From assembly GCA_964549525.1 (NCBI GenBank), contig CAZJUR010000006.1, forward strand, positions 1 through 52,520: DNA of 52,520 nucleotides. The letters are read 5' to 3'. The DNA comes from CAZJUR01 sp964549525. GTDB lineage: Bacteria; Patescibacteriota; Saccharimonadia; Saccharimonadales; Saccharimonadaceae. Each line of letters opens with the position of its first letter. The stretch's first letter is position 1. A program made the translations under genes and the position numbers. Under the pieces are notes generated by a model. The model ran no database searches. It had not been told where the DNA came from and saw nothing but the letters and a program-made list of their open reading frames with translations. Positions 23,931-31,951 of the stretch are shown piece by piece.

Positions 23931-25019
23931 TTACATCGGGTCTTTGCATAATTGATGAATTGCACGTAAAAGCGTTTTGGCGGAATGATTCCAGGAAAAC
24001 GTAGCTGCATGTTTTGTGCCATTTTCGACTAACCTTTTTCTCAGATCAAGCGCATCTAGCTCTCGGATTTTGTCTGCAAATTCTTTTGGACTGTCTGGAT
24101 CGGCGTAGAGTGCGCCGCCATCACCTACTTCATGGAAAATGGGCATATCAGTCACGATGGCCGGAACCCCAAGCTTCATGGCCTCAATGAGGGGTAAGCC
24201 AAAACCTTCGGCTTTTGAAGCGCTGACCATAATCGCATCGTTGGCCAGAATATGCGCATATTGCTCATCAGTCACACCGCTATGAAACACAATACGGGCA
24301 TGCGGCGAGGCTATTTTTTGAAGTTGATGTTTTTTTCTAGGCGAGATTCTACTCAGTAAATGCAAAGTTTTGTCGGGTAAGTAATCCATCATTTTAATAA
24401 GTGTCTCAACATTTTTGTGTGGCAAAAATGCACCCATATAGATGAGATTTTTTGGCGGTGTCTTTGTTTGAATAACCGGTTTTTTGAGAAATTGCGATAA
24501 GTCTTCTGCCGAATTTGGCACGACAATAATCGGTCGTTTTGTTAGCCGTGCAGCTAGAATCTCTTGTTTACTTGTTTCTGAAACGGTGGCGATCGCATCA
24601 GCTCTATTGAGTACCAACCGGCCTGGCCAATGATACTGGTGATACAGTCGCCACAAAGCACGAATATGGAACGGTAGATACTGTGGCGGTGTCGGTAACT
24701 TATAGTATGTCATGTCTTGTTGATTTAAAATAAGTTTGTACTTGCGCCCTATCGAACCCATACTTTGGAGTGGAGATACTACAACGTCGGGTCGATATTT
24801 GTTGAGAATCAGCGCTGTGAATGGTTCGCGCGCTGAAGTAACACCATGCAGGAGAATGTGTTTGGCATGAGGAGGTAAAAAGTTTAGCTGTGCTCGATCT
24901 GAAATTAGAAATGTCACTGGCGTGAGTGCTGCAAGGGCTTTACTCAGCTCGGTCGTATAGCGCGAAATGCCATCGTGAAAATCAGTTCGGATATAACGAG
25001 CGTCAAAGAAGATTTTCAT
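23931..25019 (-). CDS. GT4-family glycosyltransferase
   Basis: 362 aa with two Rossmann domains (GT-B). The C-terminal donor site carries SKAEGFGLPLIEAMKLGVP with the E-x7-E motif. The acceptor domain starts MKIFFDARYIRTDFHDGISRYTTELSKAL. The enzyme transfers a sugar from a nucleotide donor, probably to an envelope glycan or lipid; the acceptor is unknown. TAGAAT at 25026-25031 lies six bases before the ATG. The gene is divergent from the 25054 GT with only 34 bases between starts. Confidence 0.88.
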   Translation of the reverse strand: MKIFFDARYIRTDFHDGISRYTTELSKALAALTPVTFLISDRAQLNFLPPHAKHILLHGVTSAREPFTALILNKYRPDVVVSPLQSMGSIGRKYKLILNQQDMTYYKLPTPPQYLPFHIRALWRLYHQYHWPGRLVLNRADAIATVSETSKQEILAARLTKRPIIVVPNSAEDLSQFLKKPVIQTKTPPKNLIYMGAFLPHKNVETLIKMMDYLPDKTLHLLSRISPRKKHQLQKIASPHARIVFHSGVTDEQYAHILANDAIMVSASKAEGFGLPLIEAMKLGVPAIVTDMPIFHEVGDGGALYADPDSPKEFADKIRELDALDLRKRLVENGTKHAATFSWNHSAKTLLRAIHQLCKDPM

Positions 25020-25036
25020 AGGTTTATTCTAGCATG

Positions 25037-25042
25037 TATAAT
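25037..25042 (+). promoter_or_regulatory. -10 box of the 25054 glycosyltransferase
   Basis: Perfect TATAAT, eleven bases before ATG 25054, giving a leader of only a few bases. The opposing -10 (25026-25031) is six bases away, so the two promoters share one short region. Confidence 0.5.
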
Positions 25043-25053
25043 GAGAACTACTT

Positions 25054-26232
25054 ATGAGAATCTTGATTGCTACTGATCTGTTTCCTCCCGTCATTAACGG
25101 TGTATCAACCTTTAGCAAAAATCTGGCTGAAGGCCTGGCAAAACGTGGACATGAAGTAGTGGTTATTGCCCCCAGTCAGCAAGGCAAGAAGATGGTTGAA
25201 AAAGAACACGGTTACATAGTGGAACGCACGTCGTCATTAAAATTCCCTTTTTATCAAAATCTTCGTATTTCTACGACACCTGGTCGTGAGGTGAGGCGTA
25301 TCATTAAAAAATATGACCCAGATGTCATACATATTCAAATGGTACTTGGTATTGGCTATGCAGTGCTTCAGGCAGCCCAAAAAATGAAAATACCGCTCGT
25401 TAGTACTAATCATGCAATTCCGGAAAATGTGGTAGAAAATATTCGTTTGTTGGCGCCGTTGTCGCGACCAATTAGCACTTTGCTCGAGCATTACGCAATG
25501 CGGTTTCATAGTAACGCTGATTTTTTGACGGCACCGACGCAGGCCGCCATCAATATGTTTGGCGATAAGTACGCTTCAGTCAAAAAACCAATTCAAGCTG
25601 TTTCAAATGGTATCGATTTATCAATTTTTTCCTCTAAAGAGCCTGATGAATCAATATATAAAAAATACAGTATTCCAAAAAATGTCCCAATCATACTGTA
25701 TGTCGGACGACTTGATGGAGAGAAACATCTGCACGTCTTGTTACGAGCCGTCCAAGAAGTGATGGCCTATAAAAAATGCCATGTCGTTTTGGTCGGTGGC
25801 GGTGTTGAGTCTGATTCCCTAAAAGTTTTATCGACTAAACTTGGCATTGCACATCACACAACATTTACAGGTAAAGTCAGCGACGCTGATCTTGTTGAGC
25901 TGTATCGGACGGGCACAGTTTTTGGTATGCCATCTCCGGCAGAACTCCAAAGCATCGCTACACTTGAAGCAATGGCCTCTGGTTTGCCTATCGTTGCTGT
26001 CAATAAAGGTGCTCTTCATGAATTATGTCAGGATGGCAAAAACGGCTATTTATTTAAATATGATGATAGCCATATGATGGCAGGTGCTATGTTAAAAATT
26101 CTTAAAAATAAATCGTTGCGTTCTCAAATGAGTAAAGTGAGTGTTGAAATCGCTCAAAAGCATGATCTCACACATACGCTCGAAACGTTTGAGAAAATTT
26201 ATAGCCATGTTATTAAACGAAATCGTCAATAA
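25054..26232 (+). CDS. GT4-family glycosyltransferase (glycolipid type)
   Basis: 392 aa. N-terminal ATDLFPPVINGVSTFSKNLAEGL and HIQMVLGIGYAV resemble glucosyl-diacylglycerol and phosphatidylinositol mannosyltransferases; the donor site has PAELQSIATLEAMASGLP (E-x7-E). It probably glycosylates a membrane lipid, which is family knowledge rather than shown here. Its 3' end overlaps the convergent alpha/beta hydrolase gene by 20 bases. Confidence 0.88.
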   Translation: MRILIATDLFPPVINGVSTFSKNLAEGLAKRGHEVVVIAPSQQGKKMVEKEHGYIVERTSSLKFPFYQNLRISTTPGREVRRIIKKYDPDVIHIQMVLGIGYAVLQAAQKMKIPLVSTNHAIPENVVENIRLLAPLSRPISTLLEHYAMRFHSNADFLTAPTQAAINMFGDKYASVKKPIQAVSNGIDLSIFSSKEPDESIYKKYSIPKNVPIILYVGRLDGEKHLHVLLRAVQEVMAYKKCHVVLVGGGVESDSLKVLSTKLGIAHHTTFTGKVSDADLVELYRTGTVFGMPSPAELQSIATLEAMASGLPIVAVNKGALHELCQDGKNGYLFKYDDSHMMAGAMLKILKNKSLRSQMSKVSVEIAQKHDLTHTLETFEKIYSHVIKRNRQ

Positions 26233-27046
26233 GTTTTGCTGCGATGTGCGGCTTTTCATAGTGTATTAAGTGCCCAACGTCATCGATAATATGAAGGTTT
26301 GAATGTGGCAGACGTTTATGAAGTTTGATTTGCGTATGCGGTGGAACGATCGAATCTTTTTGGCCAGCAATTAATAAACTCGCTGTTTGTATATGCGGTG
26401 CATAGGCGATGAGGTGATGAGCAACCGATGTTTTATAGGCCTCAACGACATGATGACTTGTATGATAACGGCCAAAATATTGCCTATGTTGGTCGATAAT
26501 ACGTCTGCGTATTTTTGGCTCCCGAGAGATTGTCAAAAGATAGCTCATGCCATCTGTGAGTAAGGCACTACTAAGAATTTTTCGAGCTACTTTTTCTGGT
26601 AAGCGCCGACTAGCCGCATAGACAATCGATGCGCCCAGTTGCCCGAGCGTGTTTTGGATCGTACTGTTATGATAAGAAATTGGATTAATGAAAATAGCTT
26701 TTTGAACAATGATTTTTTTTTCGGCAAGTGCTTGTCCAACGATGAGCGATCCAAATGAATGCCCCATTATTATTGGTGGCTCTGGTAAATTTAGCTGAGC
26801 AATAAAGGCTGCTAACCACGAGCTATATGATGCAAGATCATGTTTTTGGAGAGGTTCTGATTCGCCAAAACCTGGTAAATCTGGAATGATAATCTGGGCT
26901 TTTGTGACATGACGAGCAATAAATTCTAACCCATGATGGGTACCGCGAAAACCATGAATAGCAACAATAACTGGTTTTTTAATTTTATGGTACGTCCAGT
27001 AATATACTTTTTTTTGATGAATAACACAGCTGTATTTTTCTGCCAT
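26213..27046 (-). CDS. Alpha/beta-hydrolase
   Basis: 277 aa from MAEKYSCVIHQ. The fold signature VAIHGFRGTHHG (oxyanion loop), nucleophile Ser in MGHSFGS, Asp in AGQKDSIVPP and His in VGHLIHYEKP give a complete triad. The substrate is unknown; it is probably an esterase or lipase acting on small or lipid esters. I prefer ATG 27046 over the longer frame because TATAAT and GAGAGG precede it directly. Confidence 0.85.
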   Translation of the reverse strand: MAEKYSCVIHQKKVYYWTYHKIKKPVIVAIHGFRGTHHGLEFIARHVTKAQIIIPDLPGFGESEPLQKHDLASYSSWLAAFIAQLNLPEPPIIMGHSFGSLIVGQALAEKKIIVQKAIFINPISYHNSTIQNTLGQLGASIVYAASRRLPEKVARKILSSALLTDGMSYLLTISREPKIRRRIIDQHRQYFGRYHTSHHVVEAYKTSVAHHLIAYAPHIQTASLLIAGQKDSIVPPHTQIKLHKRLPHSNLHIIDDVGHLIHYEKPHIAAKLIDDFV

Positions 27047-27093
27047 CCTCTCTATTATACGTATGTAGTGATATAATATAAATAACATATATT

Positions 27094-28131
27094 ATGAAAA
27101 AACTAACAGTAAATGTGGTCTCCGAAAGTGCCATTTCAGTACGGGGACATGGCGTTCATACAGCATTTTTAGAAATGGTACGCTCTTTTAAAACACACCC
27201 GGAGATACAACTTCGAGTCAATGCGTTTTCATTACAGTCAGGTAGTGATATTACTCATATCCATACCGTTGGTATACGCGCTTTGAAGCTACTCTGGTTT
27301 GCTCGTGGCAAGAAAGTAGTATCTGCACATGTGATACCCGCTTCCCTACTGGGCTCGCTGCGACTCGCTAAATACTGGCTTCCCATCGCGCGATATTACT
27401 TGAAATGGTTTTATAAAAAAGCTGATGCGATAGTGGCTGTGTCACGTACAGTAGCTGATACGTTGATTGACGATATGAAGGTACCTGCCTCGAAGGTACA
27501 CGTGATTTATAATAATATTGATATCACCTTATATAAACGTAGTCCTAGACGCAAGAAAGATGCGCGCAAAAGATTAGAGCTATCTGCTACAGCACACATA
27601 ATTGTCGGAGTTGGACAAGTACAGCCGCGTAAACGTCTCGACACTTTTATCGCGTGTGCACACGCATTGCCACAGATGCAATTCATATGGGTAGGTGGCA
27701 TGCCATTTAAACAACTAGGTGCTGATTATGCAAAGATGCAAAAAATGATTCAGCATGTACCAGACAATATGATAGTAACTGGTTTGAAAGAACATGATGA
27801 GGTCAGGCACTATCTTCACGCCGCTGATGTATTTATGCTGCCAGCCGAGCAAGAAAATCATCCTATGGCAGTAATCGAAGCGGCTGCGTCTGGCCTCCCT
27901 ATTGTGCTGAGAGATATTCCGGAATATCATGATACGTTTAAGGACGATGCGCTACTGTGTGTAACTACCGAAGATTTTGTTACTGCTTTAAAAAAACTGC
28001 TGCAATATAAAAGTCTTCGTGAAGTGTTTATTAAAAAAGCTGATAAGATCGCCCAGCGTTTTGATAGTTCTCATACGGCTCAACAATATATTGATCTGTA
28101 TCATACGGTAATAAAAGGAAATAATTTGTAG
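27094..28131 (+). CDS. GT4-family glycosyltransferase
   Basis: 345 aa, GT-B fold. It has an N-terminal ESAISVRGHGVHTAFLEMVRSF acceptor domain, DAIVAVSRTVADTL, the linker GVGQVQPRKRLDTF and donor motif EQENHPMAVIEAAASGLP. TATAAT at 27072-27077 gives a short leader. It forms an operon with the next GT gene (five bases between stop and ATG). It is probably part of a stepwise glycolipid or cell-surface glycan pathway. Confidence 0.87.
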   Translation: MKKLTVNVVSESAISVRGHGVHTAFLEMVRSFKTHPEIQLRVNAFSLQSGSDITHIHTVGIRALKLLWFARGKKVVSAHVIPASLLGSLRLAKYWLPIARYYLKWFYKKADAIVAVSRTVADTLIDDMKVPASKVHVIYNNIDITLYKRSPRRKKDARKRLELSATAHIIVGVGQVQPRKRLDTFIACAHALPQMQFIWVGGMPFKQLGADYAKMQKMIQHVPDNMIVTGLKEHDEVRHYLHAADVFMLPAEQENHPMAVIEAAASGLPIVLRDIPEYHDTFKDDALLCVTTEDFVTALKKLLQYKSLREVFIKKADKIAQRFDSSHTAQQYIDLYHTVIKGNNL

Positions 28132-28136
28132 ACCAT

Positions 28137-29444
28137 ATGCGTATAGGACTTTTTACTGACACGTATCATCCATCCACCAATGGCGTGGTATTTGTGATCG
28201 ATATTACACGGAAGCATCTTGAGGCTATGGGTCATGAGGTGTATATATTTTGTCCTGGTAGTCTGCGGGGTAATCCAAAAGATGACGACCACATCGTTCA
28301 TTTTCCGAGTGTAAAAGGCGCTTTTTATGATGATTATAATCTTTCATTATTTTTCCCTCCTCGAATGGTCAAAAAAATAAATGAATTAAAGCTCGATATT
28401 ATTCACAGTTTTACGCCAGGCCAAGTCGGTTTGATGGCAGTGTATGCAGGCAACAAACACGGCATCCCTGTCGTTGCCCAGCATAGTACAGATGTATATC
28501 AATACGTTGAGCATTATCCGGCGGTTTTACCTGGTCTGCTGGTGCTTGCATTGATGTTGCCACTGAGTTTTCGCTTTGATGGTAAAGACGCCAAAGAGCT
28601 TCTCAAACTCTATATTCCTCGTCGTGGTGTGCATAAATGGAACAGAGCAATTATTGAGGCTCTTATAGCCATGGTATATAGTCGTTCCACCATGGTGATA
28701 GCCTTGTCAAGAAAAAGCTACTCTCAGCTCAGCGAATGGCGTACTTCAACGGGATATTGGTATGATTTAACTTTAATGCCCACTGGTGTTGATGCATTGC
28801 CGCGCGTCTCCAAAAAGGAATTAGAGGATTTTCGTCATCACTATGATATCGATGCGAAAGATATATTGATCACCTATGTCGGGCGACTGGGTGCCGAAAA
28901 AAACTTAGCGTCTTTGATTAAAGTTATCGAAAAAGTTCATGCAGTTAAGCCGCATGCTCGACTGCTTTATGTGGGTGATTTTGAGTATCGCAAGGAACTA
29001 GAATCACTTGCCCAGAAAAGCCCTGCTCATGATCGTATTACCTTCACCGGTATTTTACCTCGACACTCGCTTAATAGGGTTTATGAAAACACGGCAGTTT
29101 TCGTCTTTCCCTCCATGACTGACACACAGGGTCTTGTGCTGCATGAAGCCGCCCATGCCGGTTGCCCGATTGTTGCGGTCGATGGAGATTTGTCTGAAGT
29201 ATTAGTTCATGAAAAAAATGGGTATGTCAGTAAAAACACTCCTGGTGCGCTCAGCCAGCACATTATAGATATTTTGAACCATCCAAAGCTAGCAGAACAT
29301 TTTAGAAAAACTAGTCAAAAGTTTGCGCGTAAATATACTGAAAAACGCCAAATAAATCAGCTGGTTATTCTCTATAAATCGACCATGAAGCGTCATAATC
29401 ACTCCCCCAAGAAACATTGGGTGCGGCGACTATTATCACGTTAA
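28137..29444 (+). CDS. GT4-family glycosyltransferase (MgtA-like)
   Basis: 435 aa. GLFTDTYHPSTNGVVFVIDITRKHLEAMGHEV and FTPGQVGLMAVYAGNKHGIPVVAQHSTD are typical of mannosyl/glucosyl-lipid synthases; LSFRFDGKDAKELL lies in a membrane-binding insert. The donor site reads TDTQGLVLHEAAHAGCP, where the first Glu of E-x7-E is Asp. The C-terminus is very basic (KRHNHSPKKHWVRRLLSR), suiting peripheral binding to anionic lipid. Second gene of the operon; it ends one base before the convergent ubiE-like gene. Confidence 0.88.
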   Translation: MRIGLFTDTYHPSTNGVVFVIDITRKHLEAMGHEVYIFCPGSLRGNPKDDDHIVHFPSVKGAFYDDYNLSLFFPPRMVKKINELKLDIIHSFTPGQVGLMAVYAGNKHGIPVVAQHSTDVYQYVEHYPAVLPGLLVLALMLPLSFRFDGKDAKELLKLYIPRRGVHKWNRAIIEALIAMVYSRSTMVIALSRKSYSQLSEWRTSTGYWYDLTLMPTGVDALPRVSKKELEDFRHHYDIDAKDILITYVGRLGAEKNLASLIKVIEKVHAVKPHARLLYVGDFEYRKELESLAQKSPAHDRITFTGILPRHSLNRVYENTAVFVFPSMTDTQGLVLHEAAHAGCPIVAVDGDLSEVLVHEKNGYVSKNTPGALSQHIIDILNHPKLAEHFRKTSQKFARKYTEKRQINQLVILYKSTMKRHNHSPKKHWVRRLLSR

Positions 29445-29445
29445 A

Positions 29446-30168
29446 CTATTTTTTAACGATTGCTTTATACATATAGGCAATCCCAAAACTAAGGCGCCGA
29501 TATTCAACTTGCGAAAACATGCCTGATTTCATCATAAATTTCGTGAAATCTTCTCCGCAAGGAAAAGTTTTCGAAGAACTTTGGAGATATCGATAGGCTT
29601 TTGGTTGTCCGGTAATGAGCCCACCTATGATAGGTAAAATTTTCTGAGCATACAATGAATATGCCGCGTTAACTATCGGCTGAGACGGTTGTCCAAACTC
29701 CAAAATCATCACTTTGCCACCAGCTTTAGTGACGCGTCCCATTTGTTTGAGCGCAACATGGGCATCAGCTACATTGCGAATACCAAATGCCATACTCGTG
29801 ATATCAAATGACCCGGCTTTATATGGCAACTTCATGGCGTCGGCAACTTCAAAATCAATAGCGACACCGTGACGAGCGGCCTTCTGAGGGCCTTTCTCAA
29901 TCATTGGTTCACAGTAATCTGTGGCAATCACCTCACCACTTTTACCGACCGCTTTTTTATAGACGATCGCGAGATCACCAGTTCCGGTGGCGCAATCAAG
30001 TACTCGTTGTCCTTTTCGTGCACCAGACCATCTCACTATTTGTCGTCGCCATATATAATGAACGCCTCCTGATAAAATAGTGTTTGCTACGTCATATCGG
30101 TGAGCAACAGCACTAAACATGGTGTGAATGGTACGAGCGTTTTTAGCTGGAGGTTTCTTCTGCATCAC
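29446..30168 (-). CDS. UbiE/COQ5-type class I methyltransferase
   Basis: 240 aa. SAM-binding motif VLDCATGTGDLAIVY, DYCEPMIEKG (post I), SMAFGIRNVADAHVALKQM and VMILEFGQPSQPIV are the UbiE/MenG signatures, and the C-terminal region EYRRLSFGIAYMYKAIV matches as well. Family members methylate demethylmenaquinone or ubiquinone precursors. Reduced CPR genomes usually lack quinone synthesis, so the substrate may differ. The ATG overlaps the stop of the YecM-like gene, so it is translationally coupled. Confidence 0.85.
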   Translation of the reverse strand: MMQKKPPAKNARTIHTMFSAVAHRYDVANTILSGGVHYIWRRQIVRWSGARKGQRVLDCATGTGDLAIVYKKAVGKSGEVIATDYCEPMIEKGPQKAARHGVAIDFEVADAMKLPYKAGSFDITSMAFGIRNVADAHVALKQMGRVTKAGGKVMILEFGQPSQPIVNAAYSLYAQKILPIIGGLITGQPKAYRYLQSSSKTFPCGEDFTKFMMKSGMFSQVEYRRLSFGIAYMYKAIVKK

Positions 30169-30674
30169 TCGTGAGGTTGGAGGCGTTGCTCAGTCCGCAC
30201 TACCGAACCAATTGGTTGTTCATGGAATTTTAGAGACTGACCATTATTTTTTAACCCCAACTCAGGATTAAATGGACGACCCTGCGTTTTATCGATCCAC
30301 TGAATCTCTGGATGGCGCTCTCGGAAAACGTCAAGACTTCCAATAACAACAAACTCAGCATGTTCTAAGCCTTCAGGATATGATGAGGTGACTTTTGGAG
30401 CTGGGAGTTCAATGTACGGAATGGTCCATTCACCAGCTCTCAAGTATTCGTACAATTCGAAAACTGCGATTGGTCGTTCAGCTACAATAGTTTCTCCGAC
30501 TAAAAGTGCGACTTGGCTGAGTCGTTTTTTTAAGACTTCGTACCGCTCCATCGTCTCTACACGATATGCTAAATGGTCACACATGGCGAGCTCACTTCGC
30601 CCGATACCATTTGCTTCGAGACATTCATTGATGAGTGTCATTTTAGTCTCGTAATCTCCTAGAATCTGCTTCAC
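30165..30674 (-). CDS. YecM-like VOC-fold protein
   Basis: 169 aa from GTG 30674. CDHLAYRVETMERYEVLKKRL, GRP-like ERPIAVFELYEYL, WTIPYIELPAPK and LEHAEFVVIG align in order with E. coli YecM, a metal-binding VOC-superfamily protein of unknown substrate; FNPELGLKNNGQSLKFHEQPI matches its C-terminus. It starts nine bases after nrdB and overlaps ubiE by four bases, so it belongs to the nrd transcript. Confidence 0.8.
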   Translation of the reverse strand: MKQILGDYETKMTLINECLEANGIGRSELAMCDHLAYRVETMERYEVLKKRLSQVALLVGETIVAERPIAVFELYEYLRAGEWTIPYIELPAPKVTSSYPEGLEHAEFVVIGSLDVFRERHPEIQWIDKTQGRPFNPELGLKNNGQSLKFHEQPIGSVVRTEQRLQPHE

Positions 30675-30683
30675 GATGTGGTC

Positions 30684-31682
30684 CTATTTTTTGCTACCGC
30701 TTGCATTAACTTCGTAACTGGTGTTAGTGCTTTCAAAGAAATTTACCAATTCGTAGGTGTCGTTGGCTGTTGCCATCCATTTGGCTGGGTTAGAGACATT
30801 GTAGTGGCTCTTGAAACCGAGCTCTTCGAGGCGACGATCAGCTAAATATTTCACATATTGATTAATATAATCAGCATTTAAGCCCAATATGCCGTTTGGT
30901 AGTAAATCTTTATTGTATTCTTCTTCCATATCCACTGCATCGAGAATCATTTGGCGAATTTCATCGGCAAATTCTTGGGTTTGAATTTCTGGGTTTTCTT
31001 CAAGCACGGTGAGAATCAAGTTAATACCAAATTTAAGGTGTAAACTCTCGTCTCGAACAACCCAGTCGATCAAGGAGCCAAAATTTCTTAGAAGGTTTCG
31101 CTGGCGGAAACTGAGTGCCACCATGAAGCCAGAATAAAACCAGATTCCTTCTAGGATAATATTGTACGCAATCAAATTACGGATAAAGTCTTGTTTGCCT
31201 TCAATGGTCGTAATATCAAGCGTTTCTTCGGTCATACGCTTAATGTATTTGACTTCAAACTCCTCTTTTTTGGCCATAGACGGCACTTCTATATGGGCGT
31301 CATAGGCGCTGTCACGATCTACCGGAAAGGTCTCGAGGACATATTCGAATGCCATGCAGTGATTGGCTTCTTCCCACATTTGTTTTGCGAGGTACATATG
31401 GGCTTCAGGTGCGTTGATATATGGGTAAACACCAAATGCTAAAGCCTTATTGACGATCAGTTCATTTGGGTTAAAGTACCCCATCAAATAGACGATAGCG
31501 CGCTGCTCTTCATCTGACATTTTTTTCCAGTCCGAAACGTCTTGGACGAGCTGAACTTCGTTTGGAAACCACGTGTTAGCAACAGCTTGCTCATACAAAT
31601 CATACGCCCATTGGTAGTGAACTGGTTTCAAGCGTAATCCATCTTGAATGCCTGTTCCTAAAATTCCTTTTCGTGCTGTCAT
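30684..31682 (-). CDS. nrdB: Ribonucleotide reductase beta subunit, class Ic-like
   Basis: 332 aa, ferritin-like fold. The metal ligands are all present: Glu74, Glu105, His108, Glu178, Glu212 and His215. Phe112 occupies the position of the E. coli radical Tyr122, and the first ligand is Glu rather than Asp. Both are hallmarks of the class Ic enzymes (Chlamydia type), which use a Mn/Fe centre instead of a tyrosyl radical. The C-terminus contains a conserved Tyr (TSYEV) expected to interact with NrdA. AGGAGAGG precedes the ATG. It lies 30 bases after the small CEGCQ gene in the operon. Confidence 0.93.
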   Translation of the reverse strand: MTARKGILGTGIQDGLRLKPVHYQWAYDLYEQAVANTWFPNEVQLVQDVSDWKKMSDEEQRAIVYLMGYFNPNELIVNKALAFGVYPYINAPEAHMYLAKQMWEEANHCMAFEYVLETFPVDRDSAYDAHIEVPSMAKKEEFEVKYIKRMTEETLDITTIEGKQDFIRNLIAYNIILEGIWFYSGFMVALSFRQRNLLRNFGSLIDWVVRDESLHLKFGINLILTVLEENPEIQTQEFADEIRQMILDAVDMEEEYNKDLLPNGILGLNADYINQYVKYLADRRLEELGFKSHYNVSNPAKWMATANDTYELVNFFESTNTSYEVNASGSKK

Positions 31683-31712
31683 AGTTTCCTCTCCTTGCTT
31701 TTTCGTATATCT

Positions 31713-31892
31713 TTATTGGCATCCTTCACAGTTTAAGGCGTCTTGTGGATCGACCAAACTGGCTGCATCGACAGCAGTGCTCGCGTTATTAGTACCTTGC
31801 GCCTGCATCTCTGCGAGCGCTTCTTGAATCGCCTTTAGTCGTAGTTCAATCTCTTTTGGATCATCGATTGTTGTTTGTTGTTGTGAACTCAT
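31713..31892 (-). CDS. 59-aa protein with CxxC C-terminus: putative detached redox tail of NrdA
   Basis: Too short for ordinary gene callers. It begins MSSQQQTTIDD, has one helix (about 12-32) and a flexible Asn/Ala/Asp-rich linker, and ends in DALNCEGCQ. In class I RNRs a C-terminal Cys pair on NrdA shuttles electrons from thioredoxin or glutaredoxin to the active site. The NrdA here ends without cysteines (FGFGFGAAKG), and this gene follows it by 59 bases in another frame with its own strong AGGAGGGG. I infer that the redox tail is supplied in trans. The alternative is an unrelated small CxxC protein, but the position between nrdA and nrdB and the tail-like sequence make that less likely. 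Confidence 0.7.
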   Translation of the reverse strand: MSSQQQTTIDDPKEIELRLKAIQEALAEMQAQGTNNASTAVDAASLVDPQDALNCEGCQ

Positions 31893-31951
31893 AGTTTCCC
31901 CTCCTGTTATATTATTGTTTGTGTCTATTTATCGTTGTATGCTCATGCCAC

